DNA from: Caldilineaceae bacterium
Lineage (GTDB): Bacteria > Chloroflexota > Anaerolineae > Caldilineales > Caldilineaceae
DNA: 64,000 bases
Assembly: GCA_020634755.1 (NCBI GenBank)
Contig: JACKBC010000038.1
Coordinates: 6,618 to 70,617 of the forward strand
Direction of reading: 5' to 3'
The notes under the pieces were generated by a model. That model saw nothing but the letters and a program-made list of their open reading frames with translations, did not search any database and had not been told where the DNA came from. Every line of letters begins with the position of its first letter. Within the stretch, counting starts at the first letter, position 1. Of the stretch, positions 62,612 to 64,000 are shown piece by piece. The position numbers and the translations under genes were made by a program.

Positions 62612-63955
62612 ATGGGTGGACGATCAGTGTGTGGCTTGGGGAATGCATGTAAGCGGCAAAAGGGGATGGGCTTAGCGTATCTGTTTATGCTATTGGCATT
62701 GAGTTTGTTGGCGGGTTGTGAACAGCCGCAACTCCTGCCAGCCGAAACGCCTGTGGATGTGGTAGAAGTGGCCCAAGCCGATGTGGAGACGCCGTCCGCG
62801 GACGGCATTGGCGCTCCGGCAGATGCGCATGGGCGCGAGCTGGTGCTGTGGACGCCAGAATTCATGAATGCGGATTCCACTACCAGCAGCGGCGCGATTT
62901 TGGCCGATGCGTACGAGCGCTTTAAGGTTGATCATCCCGATACGCGTATTGAAGTGCAGATCAAAGCCGAATCTGGGCGGGCGAATCTGTCGGATTATGT
63001 GCGCAGCGCCCAGCGCGTGGCGCCGCAGGTTTTGCCGCAAATCATCTTGATCGATACGCAGCAGTTGTGGCGGCTGGTCGATCTGGGGCTGGTGCCGCCC
63101 TTGAATCAATCCGACATGACTGAATTTAATACGCTGTATCCATTTACGCTTGACGCGGTACAATATCAGAATCAGATTTATGGGATCCCGTTTGTGGCGG
63201 ATGTAATGCATGCCGCCTATTATGCCGCTGATTTTGAAGAGCATGCGCCAGAAGATTGGGGCCAGTTGCAGGCGGTGGCCAAACCTTATTTCTTTCCAGC
63301 AAGCGCCAGAAATGGTTTGAGTAGCGATTCTGTGCTAATGCAGTATGTGGGCGCGGGGGGTGAGCTGCGCGCAGACGGGGTTTTAACCAATCCCGAAGCA
63401 CTGGTCACCGTGTTTAACTTCTGGGCCGCCGGCATCGAAAGCGGCATGATTTCGCCTTCTGCCCTGGAATATTCTACCTTAGGCGCCGTGTGGGACAGTT
63501 TTGTTCGCGCCGGCACTGGATTGGCAGAAGTATCTGCCAATCAATTTCTCGGCAAACAGGGCTCTTTGGGGGAGATACGTTTTGGGAGCATCCCCACACG
63601 GTCGGGGGCGCCGGTGACGCTTGGCCGCGTCTGGGCATTTGTGGTGCTCACTAGCGAGCCAGAAGAGCGACAGCTGGCGTTAGAGCTGATTCGACAGCTG
63701 ATGGCGCCTGCAGTCCATGGCAGCTGGAGTGAATCGGTTCAGCGTCTGCCCACCCAGACCGCCGCGTTGGCCGAGTGGAAAAATAATGCGCCCTATGTAG
63801 ATTTTTTGCGCCGCATGCTAGATGTCGCCATTAGCACGCCCAATGGCGCTGCCTTTCGGGAGTTGTCTATTCAGATGCAGACAGCCAGTGAAGCTGTTTT
63901 GCGGCAAGAATTGGCGCCCCCCGCCGCAGTACAAACAATCCAAAGCAGCCCATAA
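62612..63955 (+). CDS. Extracellular solute-binding lipoprotein (ABC importer, sugar type)
   Basis: 447 residues from ATG 62612, with GGAG 8 nt upstream (ATG 62600 and 62555 are in frame but weaker). The lipoprotein signal ends LLAGC. The mature protein shows the periplasmic-binding fold: ELVLWTPEF, YERFKVDHPDTRIEVQIKA, PQIILIDTQQLWRLVDLGLVPPL, YGIPFVADVMHAAYY, and a C-terminal LELIRQLMAPAVHGSWSES. This is the family-1 (maltose/oligosaccharide-type) extracellular binding protein. It captures a sugar outside and hands it to an ABC permease, whose genes would lie past the window end. It is divergent from the sugar-acid-like dehydratase. Confidence 0.85.
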   Translation: MGGRSVCGLGNACKRQKGMGLAYLFMLLALSLLAGCEQPQLLPAETPVDVVEVAQADVETPSADGIGAPADAHGRELVLWTPEFMNADSTTSSGAILADAYERFKVDHPDTRIEVQIKAESGRANLSDYVRSAQRVAPQVLPQIILIDTQQLWRLVDLGLVPPLNQSDMTEFNTLYPFTLDAVQYQNQIYGIPFVADVMHAAYYAADFEEHAPEDWGQLQAVAKPYFFPASARNGLSSDSVLMQYVGAGGELRADGVLTNPEALVTVFNFWAAGIESGMISPSALEYSTLGAVWDSFVRAGTGLAEVSANQFLGKQGSLGEIRFGSIPTRSGAPVTLGRVWAFVVLTSEPEERQLALELIRQLMAPAVHGSWSESVQRLPTQTAALAEWKNNAPYVDFLRRMLDVAISTPNGAAFRELSIQMQTASEAVLRQELAPPAAVQTIQSSP

Positions 63956-64000
63956 TGCATCTGTGGCAAGCTTACCAAACTATTGAATGAAATATCAGTA

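Overview
The window looks like chromosomal DNA of a filamentous or multicellular-type Chloroflexota (Caldilineae/Anaerolineae-like). This is inferred from the mix of long Thr/Pro-rich and DUF11/SdrD/PA14/Calx-beta/golvesin-like secreted proteins, an emfourin-like lipoprotein next to an M4 peptidase, and C-termini ending in a hydrophobic-L-P-hydrophobic-basic pattern. No rRNA, tRNA, CRISPR array, prophage or transposase gene was seen. Several small non-coding inverted-repeat element families are scattered between the genes.

Layout. 0.3-9.6 kb: a TPR/HTH regulator, then a secreted region. It holds a broken von Willebrand A protein, an emfourin-like lipoprotein, a remarkable broken composite protease (M4 propeptide, trypsin-like S1 domain, leucine-rich repeats, M4 catalytic domain) and a secreted beta-rich protein. 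10.0-23.7 kb (minus strand): a polysaccharide assembly/export operon. In transcription order it has a BcsA-like glycosyltransferase (GT), three GT2 enzymes sharing a new-looking N-terminal domain, two GT39-like membrane glycosyltransferases, a Wzm permease, a Wzt ATPase and a third GT39-like enzyme. One GT39 gene and the permease share a sugar-binding-like beta domain. 24.3-32.6 kb: MFS transporter, cobalamin genes (PduO-type adenosyltransferase, CobS), a Thr-rich surface protein, an aminotransferase, an SDR, RidA, an AlkA-like glycosylase and an antitoxin-like fragment. 32.6-35.7 kb (minus): an ECF sigma / anti-sigma / cytochrome c / MsrQ-like membrane protein operon. 35.8-41.6 kb (minus): a four-PA14 surface protein, MurJ, and a C39-like peptidase with TPRs. 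42-46.7 kb: cold-shock protein, a CHAT-domain protein that has lost its catalytic residues, a PadR regulator with a clear palindromic operator, a DUF6958-like protein, an epimerase and a cupin. 46.8-57.5 kb: a Calx-beta surface protein, TlyA, two SDRs, an aldo/keto reductase and a 1,225-residue SdrD/DUF11 surface protein. 58-64 kb: a membrane-bound Hdr/CCG iron-sulfur oxidoreductase, an IlvD/Edd-family (probably sugar-acid) dehydratase and, divergently, a solute-binding lipoprotein.

Reading frames are broken by small indels in two clusters (about 3.0-5.8 kb and 12.7-15.2 kb), while nearly all other genes are intact. The breaks could be gene decay or local assembly error. The sequence alone cannot decide.

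The repeat families are the most structured unexplained signal. R1 (about 84-97 bp, six copies) always lies 6-66 nt upstream of a start codon. R2 (about 158 bp, four copies) has 16-bp terminal inverted repeats, and one copy sits inside an R3 element. A free R3 copy serves as the empty site and shows a 6-bp target duplication. R3 (76-79 bp) also flanks the large SdrD/DUF11 gene. R4 hairpins show a compensatory base change.
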